Below are positions 56,372 to 64,000 of a stretch of 64,000 nucleotides of DNA, piece after piece. Under the pieces are notes generated by a model. That model worked only from the letters and a program-made list of their open reading frames with translations. It did no database searches and was not told the origin of the DNA. The position numbers were made by a program, and so were the translations under genes. The stretch's first letter is position 1. Every line of letters begins with the position of its first letter. The stretch comes from Aquimarina spinulae. Its GTDB lineage: Bacteria > Bacteroidota > Bacteroidia > Flavobacteriales > Flavobacteriaceae. The stretch lies in NCBI RefSeq assembly GCF_943373825.1, contig NZ_CALSBP010000002.1:3523501-3587500 (forward strand). Direction: 5' to 3'.

Positions 56372-56765
56372 CACCCTTTTTACTTTGGTCGTAGTGTTAA
56401 CCTCTTTGGTAACCTGGGCGTCACTGGCAAAATTTATAAACCCGGTTACATTTAAAATAGAAGGGAGTGATAAAATAGGACATTTTATTGCATACTTTAC
56501 TTTGACTATAGCATGGGCTTTGTTTTTCTTTTTTTCAGAAAAAATGAATAAAAATTTGAAACAGAGTTTGATTATTACTTCGATTATATGCATCCTATAT
56601 GGTGTCTTGATGGAAGTATTACAAGCACTTTTAACAACATATCGTAGTTCTGATTGGTATGATGTAGTTGCAAATACAAGTGGTACAATTTTTGCAGTAC
56701 TTGTTTTTGTAGCGTTTAAAAATAGAATATTAAAATTTAAACAAAATAAGCAGGAAGTCAGGTAG
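56343..56765 (+). CDS. VanZ-family membrane protein
   Basis: A 140-residue protein with four hydrophobic segments (about 9-28, 40-62, 70-95, 105-125). The VanZ-like features are [20 protein letters not shown] and YGVLMEVLQ followed by [15 protein letters not shown]. Such proteins are often linked to glycan or lipid biosynthesis but the function is not established. The ATG at 56343, inside gcvH, gives a start [13 protein letters not shown]; the upstream ATG at 56307 would add 12 residues that are frame-shifted gcvH sequence. The 29-bp overlap with gcvH implies coupled translation. Confidence 0.85.
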   Translation: MNIKRLLGHNTLFTLVVVLTSLVTWASLAKFINPVTFKIEGSDKIGHFIAYFTLTIAWALFFFFSEKMNKNLKQSLIITSIICILYGVLMEVLQALLTTYRSSDWYDVVANTSGTIFAVLVFVAFKNRILKFKQNKQEVR

Positions 56766-56899
56766 ATACAGCCTTATTTTTACTAAAAAGTAGATAACAT
56801 AAAAGTTAAAAAACTTATTTTTTGTTTTACATTTTAATCTTTAGTTGGAAATTACAAAAGAAATTAGCTATTTTAGCAATCCTATAACGATTATATAAT

Positions 56900-57625
56900 A
56901 TGGAACCAAAGAAAAATCCAAAAGCAGATTTAACTAAGAAAAGCATCTTATTCCTTCAATTAGGACTTATTTTAGTTCTTTTTATAACATGGCAAGGAAT
57001 AGAGTGGAAAACCTATGATAGAACCAATATAGATATAGGTCAGGTTAATCTTGATGAGTTGGAAGAAGAAGATGTGCCAATTACACAAAATCTTAATACA
57101 CCTCCACCTCCACCACCTCCACCACCTGCACCAGAAATTATTGATGTAGTAGAGGATGAAGAAGAAGTAGAGGAAACTATTATCGAATCTACAGAGACAA
57201 ATCAAGAAGAAGAGATTGTTGAGGTAGAAGAAATCGAAGATACAGATGAAGAAGAAGTAATTGCTGATGTACCATTTGCAGTTATCGAGAATGTGCCAAT
57301 CTTCCCTGGTTGTGAGAATGCAGGAAACAATGCAGCTAAAAAGAAATGTATGAGTGATAAGGTTAAGAAGTTTGTTAACCGTAAATTTAATACAGAAATA
57401 GGAAGCGAATTAGGTCTTTCTGGTGTTAATAGAATCTATGTGAGATTTAAAATTGATAGAGGTGGTAATATTGTTGGTGTTCAGGCAAGAGCTCCGCACC
57501 CAAGATTACAAAAAGAAGCACAAAGAGTAGTTAAGTTATTACCTAAAATGACTCCAGGGAAACAAAGAGGAAAAGCAGTAGGTGTACTGTATTCTTTACC
57601 AATAGTTTTTCAGGTACAGGACTAG
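56900..57625 (+). CDS. TonB-like energy transducer
   Basis: A 241-residue TonB-family protein: N-terminal cytoplasmic basic part, one transmembrane helix (about 16-32), a periplasmic linker with nine prolines in a row (68-76) followed by a Glu-rich stretch, and a C-terminal domain (about 130-241) with FPGCENAG, GVNRIYVRFKIDRGGNIVGV and PHPRLQKEAQRVVKLLPKM, ending in YSLPIVFQV. This is the type of TonB C-terminus found repeatedly in Bacteroidota. It energises outer-membrane receptors, such as the one encoded at 39.3 kb, or may serve others. No exbB/exbD genes are adjacent. Confidence 0.9.
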   Translation: MEPKKNPKADLTKKSILFLQLGLILVLFITWQGIEWKTYDRTNIDIGQVNLDELEEEDVPITQNLNTPPPPPPPPPAPEIIDVVEDEEEVEETIIESTETNQEEEIVEVEEIEDTDEEEVIADVPFAVIENVPIFPGCENAGNNAAKKKCMSDKVKKFVNRKFNTEIGSELGLSGVNRIYVRFKIDRGGNIVGVQARAPHPRLQKEAQRVVKLLPKMTPGKQRGKAVGVLYSLPIVFQVQD

Positions 57626-57653
57626 AAAGGAAATACCTTCATATAAAATATTC

Positions 57654-57691
57654 GAATCCCGTTTACATTACGTAGACGGGATTCTTTTTTT
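57654..57691 (+). terminator. Terminator between the two tonB-like genes
   Basis: GAATCCCGTTTAC (57654-57666) pairs over 13 bp with GTAGACGGGATTC (57672-57684; includes one G-T wobble) around five bases, followed by TTTTTTT. Confidence 0.9.
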
Positions 57692-57738
57692 GGTATGCTT
57701 GTTGATTTAGATTAATTGTAACGTTAAAACTAAATATT

Positions 57739-58482
57739 ATGAGTAACAAGCACGATGCTAATGTACAAAAAAGTACATTGGTGAATTTTCAGATTGGACT
57801 TATAGCAAGTCTTTTATTTACCTATGTAATGTTTGAGGTGTATACCGCTACACCAATAGTTAATGATAGCGATATTGATCTTACAATTGAAGAACCCGAT
57901 GTAGATTGGGATGGGGTTTACAAAATTTATGAAGAACCCAAGCCAAAAGAAGTTGCAAGAAAGTCTACTAAACCTGTAGTGACCCCAGAGCAATTTAAAG
58001 TTATTGATAATGATACTAAAATAACTGATCCGGATAAGGTGTTTAAAAATGAACCTATCGAATCTACACCTATCGATCCCAGTTCTATTATCGATGCTGA
58101 TCCTGTTGATGAAGATCCACCTTTTTTTGATTTTGTAAAAGTAGAGTCAGTTCCTGTTTTTCCTGGTTGTGAAACATTAGGAACTAATAAAGAAAAAGCA
58201 GCTTGTTTTTCTGAGAAAATTAGAGAAATTGTTTCCAGAAAATTTAATACAGGATTAGGAGAAAAGTATGGTTTAGCAGGAGTACAAAGAATCTACACTC
58301 AGTTTGATGTTGATGCCGATGGAATGATTAAAAATATTCAGGTTAGAGCAACACACCCGAAATTAAAAAAAGAAGCACAAAGAGTAATTAATTTGTTTCC
58401 GCAGATGACTCCGGGTAAACAACGAGGCAGAGCCGTAACTGTAAAATATCAGTTGCCAATTGTTTTTAAAATACATAACTAA
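57739..58482 (+). CDS. TonB-like protein, paralogue without proline-rich linker
   Basis: A 247-residue paralogue of the preceding protein. It has one transmembrane helix (about 16-34) and the same C-terminal domain order (FPGCETLG, AGVQRIYTQFDVDADG, THPKLKKEAQRVINLFPQM, YQLPIVFKI). Unlike its neighbour it has no polyproline run; the linker instead is rich in Asp, Pro and Lys and looks disordered. The pair probably arose by tandem duplication. The linker would span the periplasm less rigidly, so the paralogue may have another partner; that is inference. Terminators lie both before and after, so it has its own transcript. Confidence 0.85.
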   Translation: MSNKHDANVQKSTLVNFQIGLIASLLFTYVMFEVYTATPIVNDSDIDLTIEEPDVDWDGVYKIYEEPKPKEVARKSTKPVVTPEQFKVIDNDTKITDPDKVFKNEPIESTPIDPSSIIDADPVDEDPPFFDFVKVESVPVFPGCETLGTNKEKAACFSEKIREIVSRKFNTGLGEKYGLAGVQRIYTQFDVDADGMIKNIQVRATHPKLKKEAQRVINLFPQMTPGKQRGRAVTVKYQLPIVFKIHN

Positions 58483-58486
58483 AAAT

Positions 58487-58518
58487 AAAAGCCTGCTGAT
58501 GATACCAGCAGGCTTTTT
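58487..58518 (+). terminator. Bidirectional terminator after the second tonB-like gene
   Basis: AAAAGCCTGCTG (58487-58498) pairs with CAGCAGGCTTTT (58506-58517) around seven bases. It also stands 13 bp past the end of the convergent metallo-beta-lactamase-fold gene, so both units can use it. Confidence 0.9.
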
Positions 58519-58530
58519 CTAATCGATTTT

Positions 58531-59400
58531 TTATTTTGTGAGACTGGTGTAAATTGTTTTTCGCATACGTTCTGAGTTAATAAACCCATCTCCATATCCT
58601 TTTGCATCATAAGTTGCCGTAAGCGAAGTGTCTTTTGTAATATCTTCTTCAGATTTTCCGGCTTCAATTTCTTTTTGAATATCGTTTGTGATTTCTTTTA
58701 GCATTTTCAAAAACATAGCCAAATCTTTTTTTGTTGCCAATTTTCCGTGTCCAGGAATAATTTTGGTGTCATCATTTGCAATAAGTAATGCTTTTTCTGA
58801 TGCTTTTATATATCCTTTAATACTTCCGCCAGATTTTAAATCTATATAAGGATACCGTCCATTAAAAAAAGTATCTCCCATATGTAATACGTTTCCATTT
58901 ACAAAATAGATAAGAGCATCTCCGTCGGTATGAGCATTGTGTACATGAAACGCTTTTACGTTTTCATCTTTGAAGTATAATTGCAACCCTTCGTTAAATG
59001 TAATTACGGGTAACGATAGCAGAACAATACTTCCTTTTTCCTTTTGCCCTTTTTCCATTCTGGATCTTACATTTTTTTGAGCAAAGATCGTAGCGCCTTG
59101 ATTGGCCATATTTTCATTTCCGCCAGTATGATCACCATGATAATGTGTGTTGATTACCATAGTAACAGGTTGGTCGCTTATTGTCTTTAGATTAGTGAGA
59201 ATTTTATCAGATAATCTTGCAAATTGGTCATCAATGATAAACAATCCTTTTTCATTTTTGAAAACACCAATATTACCTCCTCGACCGGTTAACATATAAA
59301 TGTGATCAGACAATGGGTCTATGGTGATTTTGACTTCTTTATCTTGTGCATTGGCAGCAAAGAAAAGTGTAAAGACTGCGAGAGTCAGTAATTTTTTCAT
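58531..59400 (-). CDS. Secreted metallo-beta-lactamase-fold hydrolase
   Basis: A 289-residue protein with a signal peptide (MKKLLTLAVFTLFFAANAQD, cut after NAQ). The zinc motif THYHGDHTGG is complete (HxHxDH), with later ligands in HAHNAHTDGD-like segment FHVHNAHTDGD and GMGDTF/PGHGK. The order resembles subclass B3/glyoxalase-II-like enzymes (quinoprotein relay type). Substrate unknown; it is not safe to call it a beta-lactamase. The start is placed at 59400; the frame extends 126 bp further upstream through sequence that does not look coding. It is a single-gene unit on the minus strand. Confidence 0.88.
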   Translation of the reverse strand: MKKLLTLAVFTLFFAANAQDKEVKITIDPLSDHIYMLTGRGGNIGVFKNEKGLFIIDDQFARLSDKILTNLKTISDQPVTMVINTHYHGDHTGGNENMANQGATIFAQKNVRSRMEKGQKEKGSIVLLSLPVITFNEGLQLYFKDENVKAFHVHNAHTDGDALIYFVNGNVLHMGDTFFNGRYPYIDLKSGGSIKGYIKASEKALLIANDDTKIIPGHGKLATKKDLAMFLKMLKEITNDIQKEIEAGKSEEDITKDTSLTATYDAKGYGDGFINSERMRKTIYTSLTK

Positions 59401-59602
59401 TAGAGATGATTTTATGTGGTTTTTATAATGATTTGTCGTGAATAAAGCACGAAAATTACTCTTGGCTATTAAGGTGATTATCAAAATGTTCTGTGAAAAG
59501 AAATTTTGATCAACTCCTGTAATCATTTATTTGTTGTAATAGTAAGTTTGTTAAAAGGTGAATTATAAGTAGTTATAAGTTGTCTAAAATGCTTTTAAGA
59601 TA

Positions 59603-59610
59603 TATCTTTG
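59603..59610 (+). promoter_or_regulatory. Candidate promoter of ctaB
   Basis: TATCTTTG, with a TTG 20 bp upstream, lies 30 bp before the ctaB start. Confidence 0.6.
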
Positions 59611-59640
59611 CACCACTTTTAAAAAAGCTATTTAGAAAAC

Positions 59641-60552
59641 GTGCAAGATTTGAGCGTGACCCAAACGAATACTATAAAAATCTCGATTGTTCAGGATTTT
59701 AAAGAAATTACAAAAATGCGTCTGGCATTAAGTGTGGTTTTTTCTTCTGTTGCAGGATATTTGCTAGGTGTAGAAACAGTTTCCTGGAGTACTCTGATTC
59801 TTCTCGCTGTAGGAGGTTATTTTATGGTAGGGGCCTCAAACGCGTATAATCAGATTATAGAAAGAAATTTAGATAAGCTGATGGATCGTACTAAGAATAG
59901 GCCGATTCCGTCAGGAAGAATGTCTGTTAATACGGCTTTTGCAATTGCTACATTTTTTACAATTGCAGGGATCTCTGTGTTGTATACGATTAATCCTCAG
60001 ACAGCAATGTTTGGTGCGATATCTATATTTATATATGTAAGCATATATACACCTTTAAAAACAAAAACACCATTATCTGTTTTTGTTGGGGCTATTCCCG
60101 GAGCAATTCCTTTTATGTTAGGCTGGGTAGCGGCAACAAATAATTTTGGGATAGAACCAGGAACATTGTTTATGATTCAATTCTTTTGGCAGTTTCCACA
60201 TTTTTGGGCTATAGGATGGTTTTTGTTTGATGACTATAAAAAAGGAGGGTTTTTTATGCTTCCAACAGGTAAAAGAGACCAAGGTACTGCTGTGCAGGTT
60301 ATTATTTATACATTATGGACTGTGGTAACCTCTTTAATACCTGTTTTTGGAGTTACTGGTAAACTTTATCTTACTCCGGTATCAGGGGTAATTATTCTAC
60401 TGTTAGGAATAATTTTGATTAGATCTGCAGTTCGATTATATAAGGTTAGAGATGCTAAAACAGCAAAACAATTAATGCTAATGAGTGTCTTATATATTAC
60501 ATTATTACAAGTCATTTATGTAGTTGATAAATTTGTTAGAATATGGATTTAA
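59641..60552 (+). CDS. ctaB: Heme O synthase (protoheme IX farnesyltransferase)
   Basis: Adds a farnesyl group to protoheme to make heme O, the precursor of heme A in the oxidase. The 303-residue protein has about seven to nine transmembrane helices and the prenyltransferase motif region NAYNQIIERNLDKLMDRT followed by NRPIPSG, and a second DDYKKGGFFMLP loop. The frame opens with GTG at 59641; the first ATG would cut into the first helix, so GTG is the likely start. It overlaps the following subunit III gene by 10 bp and begins the second oxidase cluster. Confidence 0.93.
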   Translation: MQDLSVTQTNTIKISIVQDFKEITKMRLALSVVFSSVAGYLLGVETVSWSTLILLAVGGYFMVGASNAYNQIIERNLDKLMDRTKNRPIPSGRMSVNTAFAIATFFTIAGISVLYTINPQTAMFGAISIFIYVSIYTPLKTKTPLSVFVGAIPGAIPFMLGWVAATNNFGIEPGTLFMIQFFWQFPHFWAIGWFLFDDYKKGGFFMLPTGKRDQGTAVQVIIYTLWTVVTSLIPVFGVTGKLYLTPVSGVIILLLGIILIRSAVRLYKVRDAKTAKQLMLMSVLYITLLQVIYVVDKFVRIWI

Positions 60553-61124
60553 CACAAGGAACAACACAAGAAAAAGTTAATAGATCCAAAAAAACCATGA
60601 TGTGGTTTGCTATGATCAGTATGGCAATGGTATTTGCAGGACTTACTAGTGCTTATGTTGTGAGTAAAAGTAGGAAAGACTGGGAGATAGATCTTGTTTT
60701 TCCAAATGCATTTATATACAGTATACTAATAATAGTAGCAAGTAGCGTTACATTTTACTTTGTAAAAATTGCAATTGAGAAAAATAATAGAGGCCAGGCT
60801 ACATTATTACTGCTCTCTACACTTGCATTAGGAATCATATTTATACTCTTGCAGTTTGAAGGATTTAACGATATTATTAGACAAGGATATCATTTTACAG
60901 GTCCGACATCTAATATCGTTACTACATTTATGTTTATCATTGTAGTAACACACCTTGCACATATCATTGGAGGGATATTAGTGCTTTTAGTTGTAATTTA
61001 TAATCATTTTAAACAAAAATATAAAACAGGTCAAACTCTTGGTTTAGAACTAGGTGCTATGTACTGGCATTTTGTTGATTTTCTGTGGGTTTATCTCTTT
61101 TTGTTTTTGTATTTCGTTAAATGA
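60543..61124 (+). CDS. Cytochrome c oxidase subunit III-like protein
   Basis: A 193-residue membrane protein with five hydrophobic segments. It lacks the first two helices of standard seven-helix subunit III, as is usual for short bacterial forms. The C-terminal signature GAMYWHFVDFLWVYLFLFLY is typical of subunit III. It overlaps ctaB by 10 bp. The next gene, at 61264, is a longer subunit III, so the cluster holds two members of the family; one may belong to a separate oxidase complex or act in assembly. Confidence 0.88.
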   Translation: MDLTQGTTQEKVNRSKKTMMWFAMISMAMVFAGLTSAYVVSKSRKDWEIDLVFPNAFIYSILIIVASSVTFYFVKIAIEKNNRGQATLLLLSTLALGIIFILLQFEGFNDIIRQGYHFTGPTSNIVTTFMFIIVVTHLAHIIGGILVLLVVIYNHFKQKYKTGQTLGLELGAMYWHFVDFLWVYLFLFLYFVK

Positions 61125-61225
61125 TCTTTGATCATTGATTTAATACTATAAAAGAGATTGTTTTAAAGAAAAGCATCTGTGGCAATTAAAAAATAAATTT
61201 GAGCAGGTGAAATGATAAAATTGAT

Positions 61226-61233
61226 TATTTTTG
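61226..61233 (+). promoter_or_regulatory. Candidate promoter of the longer subunit III gene
   Basis: TATTTTTG lies 31 bp before the ATG at 61264. The best TTTG upstream (61198-61201) is 24 bp away, longer than the usual spacing. Confidence 0.4.
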
Positions 61234-61263
61234 TGGAAAATTTAACAATACCAAATTCTTTAT

Positions 61264-62247
61264 ATGGAAACAACTGTTACTAAAACAGGTACTGAAGATA
61301 AAACCTGGGGAGGTGGCAATCAACCACTCAAGGTAAGTTATGGTAAGATGATGATGTGGTTTTTTATCCTTTCGGATGCACTTACATTCTCTGGTTTTTT
61401 AGCCTCTTATGGTTTTTCAAGATTTAAGTTTATAGATTCTTGGCCAATAGCCGATGAAGTATTTAATCACTTTCCATTCTTACATGGGGTAGATGCTCCA
61501 ATGTATTATGTGGCTTTGATGACTTTTATTCTGATTTTTTCTTCAGTAACTATGGTGTTAGCTGTAGATGCCGGACACCATATGAAAAAGAAAAAGGTAA
61601 TTTTTTATATGTTTCTAACTATAATTGGTGGAGCTATATTCGTAGGGTCACAAGCCTGGGAGTGGAAAAATTTTATCAAAGGAGAATACGGTGCAGTAGA
61701 AACCAAAGGAGGACAAATTTTGCAATTTGTAGATGGAGAAGGGCATAGAGTAGGTCTAAAGGATATCGCAATTATCGATCCCCATAAAGATAGGACTCAG
61801 CACGAGCGAAAAAATGGAATTTGGTATAAAAAAGAAGGAACTCTTCCTACATATACTATCGAAGAAATAAGAACAGGTTTTGCAAAAAGAAAAGATCTTT
61901 TGATAAGAACTCAAGTCTTAACAGAAAAAGGAGAGAAAACAATCTTGTCAAGAACAGAGTCTTTAAAAAGAATACAGGCAGATGCTATTGGTATTGTTGA
62001 AGGGGCAAATCTTGTGCATAACGAATATGGTACTCCGTTATTTGCTAACTTCTTCTTCTTTATCACTGGTTTTCACGGTTTTCACGTGTTTTCTGGAGTC
62101 GTTATTAATATCATTATTTTTATCAATGTAATTCTTGGTACTTATGAAAGGAGAAAGAATTATGAAATGGTAGAAAAGGTCGGTTTATACTGGCACTTTG
62201 TAGATTTGGTATGGGTATTTGTATTTACATTCTTTTACCTGGTTTAA
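61264..62247 (+). CDS. coxC: Cytochrome c oxidase subunit III with long soluble insertion
   Basis: A 327-residue subunit III. Hydrophobic segments occur at about 25-50, 80-100, 110-130, 260-285 and 300-325, with the family features GSQAWEW and TGFHGFHVFSG and a C-terminal YWHFVDLVWVFVFTFFYLV. Between the third and fourth visible segments (about residues 141-250) lies a hydrophilic insert of roughly 110 residues with no match to subunit III that I know; it is Lys/Glu-rich and includes DIAIIDPHKDRTQHERKNG. It is in frame and shows no frameshift. The gene is 23 bp before the subunit IV gene. Confidence 0.9.
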   Translation: METTVTKTGTEDKTWGGGNQPLKVSYGKMMMWFFILSDALTFSGFLASYGFSRFKFIDSWPIADEVFNHFPFLHGVDAPMYYVALMTFILIFSSVTMVLAVDAGHHMKKKKVIFYMFLTIIGGAIFVGSQAWEWKNFIKGEYGAVETKGGQILQFVDGEGHRVGLKDIAIIDPHKDRTQHERKNGIWYKKEGTLPTYTIEEIRTGFAKRKDLLIRTQVLTEKGEKTILSRTESLKRIQADAIGIVEGANLVHNEYGTPLFANFFFFITGFHGFHVFSGVVINIIIFINVILGTYERRKNYEMVEKVGLYWHFVDLVWVFVFTFFYLV

Positions 62248-62270
62248 TAAAAATTTAGTAGTTATACAGC

Positions 62271-62630
62271 ATGGCACACGATACAGCACATCACGAATCG
62301 AATATAGGAAGAATCTGGAAAGTATTTATTCTATTATCTGTTGTTACAATAGTAGAAGTAATATTAGGGATTATAAAACCTGCGTTTTTAGTAGAAACCA
62401 CTTTAATTAGTATGAAACTATTAAACTGGATTTTTATTATTCTTACAATTTACAAAGCATATTATATCACCTGGTCATTTATGCATATGGAAGGTGAGAC
62501 TAAAGGCTTAAGAAGATCGGTTGTTTGGACAGGTATTTTCCTAATTTGTTATTTAATATTTATTCTGCTTACCGAAGGAGATTATATATTTGAAATCTAT
62601 AAAAATGGATATGTAGCTTGGGATTTTTAA
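62271..62630 (+). CDS. Cytochrome c oxidase subunit IV-like protein
   Basis: A 119-residue membrane protein with three hydrophobic segments (about 15-34, 45-65 and 80-100), a His-rich short N-terminus HDTAHHESN, and the family-like motif IYKAYYITWSFMHME. This matches the prokaryotic subunit IV (CyoD/CtaF type). It is next in the oxidase cluster and precedes a terminator. Confidence 0.85.
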   Translation: MAHDTAHHESNIGRIWKVFILLSVVTIVEVILGIIKPAFLVETTLISMKLLNWIFIILTIYKAYYITWSFMHMEGETKGLRRSVVWTGIFLICYLIFILLTEGDYIFEIYKNGYVAWDF

Positions 62631-62660
62631 TCCTTTAAATATATAAGTTAAAAGCATTGT

Positions 62661-62690
62661 AAAAAGACGGTTTATTAAGCCGTCTTTTTT
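62661..62690 (+). terminator. Terminator after the oxidase subunit genes
   Basis: AAAAAGACGG (62661-62670) pairs with CCGTCTTTTT (62680-62689) around nine bases, followed by more T residues. Confidence 0.85.
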
Positions 62691-62698
62691 TATTTTTG
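62691..62698 (+). promoter_or_regulatory. Candidate promoter for the Sco-related genes
   Basis: TATTTTTG matches TAnnTTTG, directly behind the terminator, leaving a leader of about 115 nt before the ATG at 62821. Confidence 0.45.
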
Positions 62699-62820
62699 CA
62701 CAATTGTTTTAAGCTTATTTCAAAACTTTATACCATTTGTTGTTTGAATTTTCTCTTCCAGTAAATTGAAATGATAAACGGTATTAGATATCGATTTTAT
62801 AACTATTTGATACTTGTCAA

Positions 62821-63474
62821 ATGAAAAAATTTCTTGTTTTAGGAATCTTATTTGTATTACCATTAGTGGCTTATTTATTTTTTGCTTCTGGAGTACATAA
62901 TTTCGCCAAACTTCCTGTACTAAATGAGTCTATAGAGGATCTTAAAAATTTTGAGCCCTTAACCAAAAAAGAAGTTAGTTTTTCTGATAAGATTACCGTA
63001 TTGGGTTTCTTAGGTAAAGATATTCATAACAAACAAGGGAATGCCTTCAACCTAAATCAAAAGATCTATAAAAAAAATTATGGATTTCGGGACTTTCAAT
63101 TTGTGATGGTTTTACCTTACGGTAGCGAGAATGCTGCAAAGAAACTGTTGGATGAATTAGATAATATTACCGATGTTTCTGAGTGGAACTTTATTTTTGG
63201 CACCCCAGAAAGCATAAAAACTTTGTTTAAGAGTTTAAAGGCACCACATCAATTAGATGATAATTTAGCTACGCAGTATGTATATATAATCGATAAAAAT
63301 GGAGGGCTAAGAGGTAGAGATGGTAATTTAAAAGAGAATGAATCAAAAGTATATGGTTATGATGCAAGTTCTGTTGCTGATTTATCAAATGTCATGAGTG
63401 ATGATGTAAAAGTGATTCTTGCAGAATACCGTTTAGCTTTAAAAAAATATAAAGCAGATCGTAAAGAGAAATAA
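62821..63474 (+). CDS. Membrane-anchored Sco-like protein lacking the CxxxC motif
   Basis: A 217-residue protein with an N-terminal membrane anchor or signal (MKKFLVLGILFVLPLVAYLF). The rest shows thioredoxin-fold features and the same overall order as the neighbouring Sco1: strand ITVLGFLGKDI, helix, FVMVLPYG, then WNFIFGTPESIKTLF and YVYIIDKNG. There is no CxxxC copper-binding pair where Sco has CPTIC, so it cannot bind copper in the same way. It lies 11 bp before sco1, downstream of the oxidase subunits, so a scaffold or assembly role in oxidase maturation is likely (inference). Confidence 0.72.
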   Translation: MKKFLVLGILFVLPLVAYLFFASGVHNFAKLPVLNESIEDLKNFEPLTKKEVSFSDKITVLGFLGKDIHNKQGNAFNLNQKIYKKNYGFRDFQFVMVLPYGSENAAKKLLDELDNITDVSEWNFIFGTPESIKTLFKSLKAPHQLDDNLATQYVYIIDKNGGLRGRDGNLKENESKVYGYDASSVADLSNVMSDDVKVILAEYRLALKKYKADRKEK

Positions 63475-63485
63475 AGAGTAAGCAC

Positions 63486-64000
63486 ATGAAAAAAAATTCA
63501 TATATCGGGATATCGTTTATCATATTGGTTTTTGGAATCATTTTTATACCAAAGATTATGAATAGAATCAAAAGCACTTCGATTGTTAAAAATGATAGGA
63601 TGAGTGCTAGTAACCCTGTTGTTAATGAAAAACTTAGTTATATAAAACTTAATGGGGAGCCAAAAAAAGTTCCTGAGTTTGCATTCTTAGATCAGGATAG
63701 TATCCTAATTACGAATCATGACTATAAAGGTAAAGTATATATTGCAGAATTTTTCTTTACCAGTTGCCCAACCATTTGTCCTAAGATGAATAAAAATTTG
63801 GTGTATCTGCAAAATAAATTAAAAGACAATGAGGATTTTGGAGTAGCTTCTTTTACGATCAACCCTAAGTTTGATACCCCAAAAAGGCTTAAGAAGTATG
63901 CAGAGAAGTATAAAGTAACAGATCCTGACTGGCATTTTATGACAGGAGATAGAGAAGATATCTATGAGCTGGCTAATGCTGGATTCAATATTTATGCGGC
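63486..64000 (+). CDS. Sco1/SenC copper chaperone, 3' partial
   Basis: Delivers copper to, or reduces, the CuA site of oxidase subunit II. The first 171 residues are visible and the gene runs past the window. An N-terminal membrane anchor (IGISFIILVFGIIFIP) is followed by the Sco thioredoxin fold with VPEFAFLDQDS, KVYIAEFFFTSCPTICPKMN (C94 and C98 form CxxxC), and DWHFMTGDRED. The downstream histidine ligand lies beyond the visible part. It belongs with the oxidase genes upstream and matches the CuA-containing coxB at 19.9 kb. Confidence 0.9.
   Translation, partial: MKKNSYIGISFIILVFGIIFIPKIMNRIKSTSIVKNDRMSASNPVVNEKLSYIKLNGEPKKVPEFAFLDQDSILITNHDYKGKVYIAEFFFTSCPTICPKMNKNLVYLQNKLKDNEDFGVASFTINPKFDTPKRLKKYAEKYKVTDPDWHFMTGDREDIYELANAGFNIYA

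Noticed and set aside
59401..59526. N-terminal extension of the metallo-beta-lactamase-fold protein
   Set aside because: The extra 42 residues precede a normal signal peptide and are not protein-like; the signal peptide start at 59400 is preferred.

Overview
The window looks like chromosome from an AT-rich marine-type Flavobacteriaceae (Bacteroidota); genus cannot be fixed from sequence alone. Supporting signs are promoter-like TTTG / about 19 bp / TAnnTTTG motifs in place of E. coli-type boxes, the type IX secretion and gliding protein SprA, an alternative complex III (ActA-F) fused in one operon to an aa3-type oxidase, a DUF2723 protein, GcvH/VanZ/TonB-like genes next to sprA, and many lipoproteins ending the signal in SC followed by D/E/K.

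Layout. 1-5.4 kb: a 5'-truncated thioredoxin-fold gene without catalytic cysteines, a convergent deacetylase/DUF2723 pair, a solo tRNA-Gln(TTG) and a tandem universal stress protein. 5.6-10.3 kb: rimP-nusA-infB, preceded by a terminator-like hairpin in the leader. 10.3-22.9 kb: a SPOR protein, then actABCDEF-coxB-ctaD ending in a strong terminator. 23-27.5 kb: ruvB followed by an amidohydrolase lipoprotein and a cytochrome P450. 27.5-36.3 kb: an accessory block with a TPR-CHAT protease-like protein, an ECF sigma factor and a membrane anti-sigma-like TPR protein, a three-gene unknown cassette, a small beta-rich protein, a PLAT-like lipoprotein, two short Cys-rich peptides with double-glycine-type leaders, and a lipocalin-like lipoprotein. 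36.5-38 kb: small MscS protein and queG. 38-45.1 kb: a trehalose-uptake and cleavage locus (LacI regulator, TonB-dependent receptor, MFS permease, neutral-type trehalase) with a double operator. 45.2-58.5 kb: maeB, ruvA, sprA, gcvH, vanZ-like and two tonB-like genes. 58.5-64 kb: a metallo-beta-lactamase-fold enzyme and a second oxidase cluster (ctaB, two subunit III genes, subunit IV, a cysteine-less Sco-like protein and a 3'-truncated Sco1).

How it works together. The act-cox operon and the ctaB-cox III-IV-sco cluster together supply quinol oxidation, electron transfer and most of one terminal oxidase with its heme O synthase and copper chaperone, although they are 37 kb apart. The trehalose locus forms a complete path: outer-membrane receptor, inner-membrane permease, cytoplasmic hydrolase, local repressor.

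Most interesting candidates: (i) the TPR-CHAT / ECF sigma / membrane anti-sigma module, in which the predicted protease domain and the anti-sigma TPR domain would both face the periplasm; (ii) the peptide operon with two paralogous leaders beside a PLAT-like lipoprotein, and a 42-bp element duplicated at the same distance from two start codons; (iii) a trehalase resembling fungal neutral trehalases including an EF-hand-like calcium loop; (iv) hairpins with U-tracts between promoter and start codon of rimP and maeB. Functions of these are inferred, not demonstrated.
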